DNA from: Microbacterium gallinarum
Lineage (GTDB): Bacteria > Actinomycetota > Actinomycetes > Actinomycetales > Microbacteriaceae
DNA: 64,000 nucleotides
Reading direction: 5' to 3'
Assembly: GCF_014837165.1 (NCBI RefSeq)
Contig: NZ_JACSPM010000001.1
Location: 888,304 to 952,303 of the forward strand
Shown: positions 61,987 to 64,000 of the stretch, piece by piece
How positions within the stretch are numbered: position 1 is the first letter of the stretch
Layout: each line of letters begins with the position of its first letter
The notes under the pieces: model-generated
The model's input: only the letters and a program-made list of their open reading frames with translations
Told to the model about the DNA's origin: nothing
The model's database searches: none
Made by a program: the position numbers and the translations under genes

Positions 61987-62151
61987 CCATGCTCACTATC
62001 CGGGCATTTGATCCCTGGGCACGCATGTTCACTGGCTACGCATCGTTCACCAGCCGGCTCGCTCGCCGACCAGATCGCTCGCTGACCACGCCTCGGTCGG
62101 TGTCCTTGCGTCGCTTCTCCCCATCGATGGCCCTGCCATCGCATCGTTCAC
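61987..62151. repeat. Four degenerate GCATnGTTCAC-like repeats downstream of the HNH gene
   Basis: CCATGCTCAC (61987-61996), GCATGTTCAC (62023-62032), GCATCGTTCAC (62040-62050) and GCATCGTTCAC (62141-62151) recur in the 274-bp gap; the last overlaps the HNH stop codon. Spacing is irregular. No gene is supported in 61874-62147. Confidence 0.45.
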
Positions 62152-63656
62152 TCCCGGGCGACGAATCTCACGCAGGGCGGCGGGCGATCGAGATAGCGCC
62201 GGCCGAGCGGGCTCGTCCACTCGAGCACGCCGCCGGCGTGCTGCGCGACCTGCCACGGGGTGTGATGCTTCAGCGTGTGATGTCGGCGGCACAGGTGAGC
62301 CAGATTCGTGTGCGCTGTCGCACCGCCGTGCTGGTGGTCGATCGTGTGGTCGATGTCGGACCGCCATACCGGCATGCGGCAGCCGGGAAACCGGCAGTGC
62401 TCGTCGCGCGCCCGGAGGTGACGACGCTGAGCCTCGGTCGGGAACCTGCGGTCGACCGCGATCACGTCGCCCGAGACCGGATCGGTGAGCACGCGATCCC
62501 AGAGGGTCGCCGCGCCCAGCAGCCTCCGCGCCGATTCGGGGTCGATCGGCGCCCGGCCGGTGAGCACCGGCGCGGGTCCCTCATCGCCGACGAGCGTCTG
62601 GAACGGCACGGTCACTTGCACGATCGCGCGGATGGCGTCGATACCGGCCCCGCCGTCATGGTCGATCGCCTGGACCGTCGGGTGCCCGGTGAGCGCGAGG
62701 TCGCACAGGGCGTCGGCCCGCAGCTGATCCATCGTGCGCGCGTCGTGCGCCGCTGAGCCATCGGACGCGGCTGCGCCCAGACCCTCGGCCGCATCCGCCC
62801 CGCCGGCCGCGTCCAGCCCGCCGGCCGCATCCGCCCCGCCGACCGCGTGGCCCAGCTCACCCCCGCCGTCCGTACCGCCGGCATCACCGACCCCAACCGC
62901 GGCATCCTTCACAGACCGCGCCATCTGCGTGATGCGGTCGTGGATGCCGTGCGCCAGCACCGACGGAAGCAGCGCCCACAACTCGGACATGCCGTCCTCC
63001 ACGTCGCGCACGGTCACTCGCCGCGCTTCTCGCGCCTCGGCATGGCGCTCGGCGATCGTCGTGGGCATCAGCGCTTCCGCGATCGACGCGGCCGCGACCC
63101 GCAGGCGCCCGGTCGTGAGCCCGGCGGAGCGCTCGAGTACGAGCGCCTCGAACCGCCCCCGCGCCCCGTCGTCAGTGAGCCGCACGCCGGCATCGACCAC
63201 GACCCGGGCGTGAGGCAGCGAGAGGCGCCCGGCTTCGAGCGCAGCCATCGTCTGCGGAAACCGGTCGCGCATCACGAGCGCGTCGTCCATGCGCTGCTCG
63301 ATCGTTCGGTCCGCCATGCCGACGACGCAGGCGAGCTCAGCTGCGAAGTCGCGCACCGACAGCGGCGCGTCGTCTCGCATCGCGCCGTCTTCGAGGGCGA
63401 GGCCCATCGCCTCCGCGAGCAGCCGCACCTGCACGCCCTGCCACCGGGCGACCTGCTCCGTCGCTCGCTCCCACTCGTAGAGGAGCTCCTCGCGGCGCGT
63501 CGCCGCGACATCCCACGTGTGCCGCGTCTCGATGCGCGGGCCGGTCTCGAGCGGACCGTCGTAGGGCTCTTCCCACGCCTCGGCCGCCAGCTCACGCTCG
63601 CGCCAGAGCATCGCTTCGATCTCCACATCGAGAGTCAGCGGCGCCGGGAGGTTCAT
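62148..63656 (-). CDS. DUF222/13E12-family HNH endonuclease-like protein
   Basis: 502 residues. N-terminal DUF222 helical domain (~40-250, WERATEQVARWQGVQVRLLA, LSLPHARVVVDAG), then a Gly/Ala/Asp repeat insert (~255-300, with GGADAA/GGLDAA/GGADAA encoded by 18-bp units at 62788-62841), and a C-terminal HNH domain with DEHCRFPGCRMPVWRSDIDH, HGGATAHTNLAHLCRRHHTLKH. These proteins are abundant in actinobacteria, often many per genome, and their activity is unproven. A TAGAAT box at 63684-63689 could be its promoter -10. No sign of mobility here. Confidence 0.93.
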   Translation of the reverse strand: MNLPAPLTLDVEIEAMLWRERELAAEAWEEPYDGPLETGPRIETRHTWDVAATRREELLYEWERATEQVARWQGVQVRLLAEAMGLALEDGAMRDDAPLSVRDFAAELACVVGMADRTIEQRMDDALVMRDRFPQTMAALEAGRLSLPHARVVVDAGVRLTDDGARGRFEALVLERSAGLTTGRLRVAAASIAEALMPTTIAERHAEAREARRVTVRDVEDGMSELWALLPSVLAHGIHDRITQMARSVKDAAVGVGDAGGTDGGGELGHAVGGADAAGGLDAAGGADAAEGLGAAASDGSAAHDARTMDQLRADALCDLALTGHPTVQAIDHDGGAGIDAIRAIVQVTVPFQTLVGDEGPAPVLTGRAPIDPESARRLLGAATLWDRVLTDPVSGDVIAVDRRFPTEAQRRHLRARDEHCRFPGCRMPVWRSDIDHTIDHQHGGATAHTNLAHLCRRHHTLKHHTPWQVAQHAGGVLEWTSPLGRRYLDRPPPCVRFVARE

Positions 63657-63791
63657 GTCGCAATTGTGGCAGCAGCCTCCGACATTCTATTCGATTCCAC
63701 AGGCCTCTCCACATGTGGAAAGTCGAAGATAGAAGCAATCCGAATCCGCTCACGGCGCGACGTGACCCTATCGCGTTGCTACTGTCTGCCC

Positions 63792-64000
63792 ATGACCCCC
63801 TCGCTCAAGCGCCTGCAGTCGTTCGCCGATATCTCGATCGTCATAGGGCCCCTGCTCCTGGTGCTCGGTCTCACCTTCGCGTTCAGCGTCGCCGGGCTCA
63901 TGCTGCTCCTCGGCACCTCCGCTGCCGTGACCGGAGGCATCCTCCTGCTCGCGGGTCTCGTCAGCCGGGCGATCGAGCTTGGGGTGCGCGCGATGCACGA
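63792..64000 (+). CDS. Membrane protein, N-terminal part only (runs off the window)
   Basis: An ATG at 63792 opens a frame that continues past the window end: 69 residues seen. After a short amphipathic start (MTPSLKRLQSFADIS) come two hydrophobic stretches, IVIGPLLLVLGLTFAFSVAG and LMLLLGTSAAVTGGILLLAG, with VSRAIELGVRAMH at the cut. Probably a small two-TM protein near its end. No family recognised. It is divergent from the HNH gene; the gap has a TCCACATGTGGA palindrome at 63708-63719. Confidence 0.6.
   Translation, partial: MTPSLKRLQSFADISIVIGPLLLVLGLTFAFSVAGLMLLLGTSAAVTGGILLLAGLVSRAIELGVRAMH

Noticed and set aside
62148..63656. HNH gene as evidence of a mobile element or homing endonuclease insertion
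   Set aside because: DUF222/HNH proteins are stand-alone, multicopy actinobacterial genes; no inverted repeats, target duplication or interrupted gene is seen.

Overview
The window is high-GC chromosomal DNA from an actinobacterium. Actinobacterial traits are dense coding, frequent GTG starts, 1-4 nt gene overlaps, and a FbiC/Fgd/CofC cofactor F420 cluster. Frequent 'ggatgcc'/'gcatcc' words and the protein families (13E12/DUF222 HNH protein, degenerate FbiC, small membrane proteins) point to Microbacteriaceae, most likely Microbacterium or a close relative; this is inference, as no rRNA lies in the window. I saw no insertion sequence, prophage, CRISPR array, tRNA or rRNA.

Layout. 1-6 kb: electron-transfer flavoprotein genes (etfB-etfA plus a truncated Ala/Pro-rich gene), a MarR regulator, and branched-chain acyl-CoA catabolism (acyl-CoA dehydrogenase, 3-hydroxyisobutyrate dehydrogenase, enoyl-CoA hydratase). 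6-14 kb: small proteins and a giant secreted two-headed amylase/pullulanase with LacI-type operator candidates. 14-19 kb: a 2-methylcitrate-cycle operon (GntR-prpD-prpB-prpC-thioesterase). 19-24 kb: a drug-type ABC exporter with its MarR-like regulator, RNase H, Nudix hydrolase and aldo/keto reductase. 24-34 kb: a 2240-residue secreted protein with a gingipain-like (C25) domain that seems to have lost its catalytic Cys, then rlmN, a membrane protein of a local three-member family, and a LysE exporter. 34-38 kb: a beta-oxidation-like operon, DUF488 and an APH(3')-like kinase. 38-42 kb: a two-component system overlapping a 7-TM protein with a degenerate GGDEF domain. 42-45.5 kb: a TPP-riboswitch-controlled YkoEDC ECF transporter. 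45.5-53.9 kb: a D,D-carboxypeptidase, a J-domain/NERD-like protein, an LssY_C membrane operon with 3-hydroxyisobutyryl-CoA hydrolase, and an ABC transporter whose ATPase has a very long acidic repeat tail. 54-60 kb: the F420 cluster. 60-64 kb: two tandem paralogues of the 32.7 kb membrane protein, a DUF222/HNH protein and a truncated membrane protein.

How the genes work together. Valine breakdown is nearly complete (isobutyryl-CoA dehydrogenase-like, enoyl-CoA hydratase, hydroxyisobutyryl-CoA hydrolase, hydroxyisobutyrate dehydrogenase); ETF takes electrons from the dehydrogenase, and the propionyl-CoA produced is handled by the methylcitrate operon. A TGTATACA word before the GntR gene recurs between etfB and marR, suggesting shared control. 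The F420 cluster couples FbiC, a Baeyer-Villiger-type monooxygenase, Fgd and CofC by 4-nt overlaps.

The most striking observations are the FbiC whose CofH half lacks the radical-SAM cysteine cluster, the apparently inactivated C25 protease with an unusual five-residue repeat, and the three-member membrane-protein family with a conserved cytosolic motif and Cys pair. All coordinates come from reading the sequence by eye; no database search was possible.
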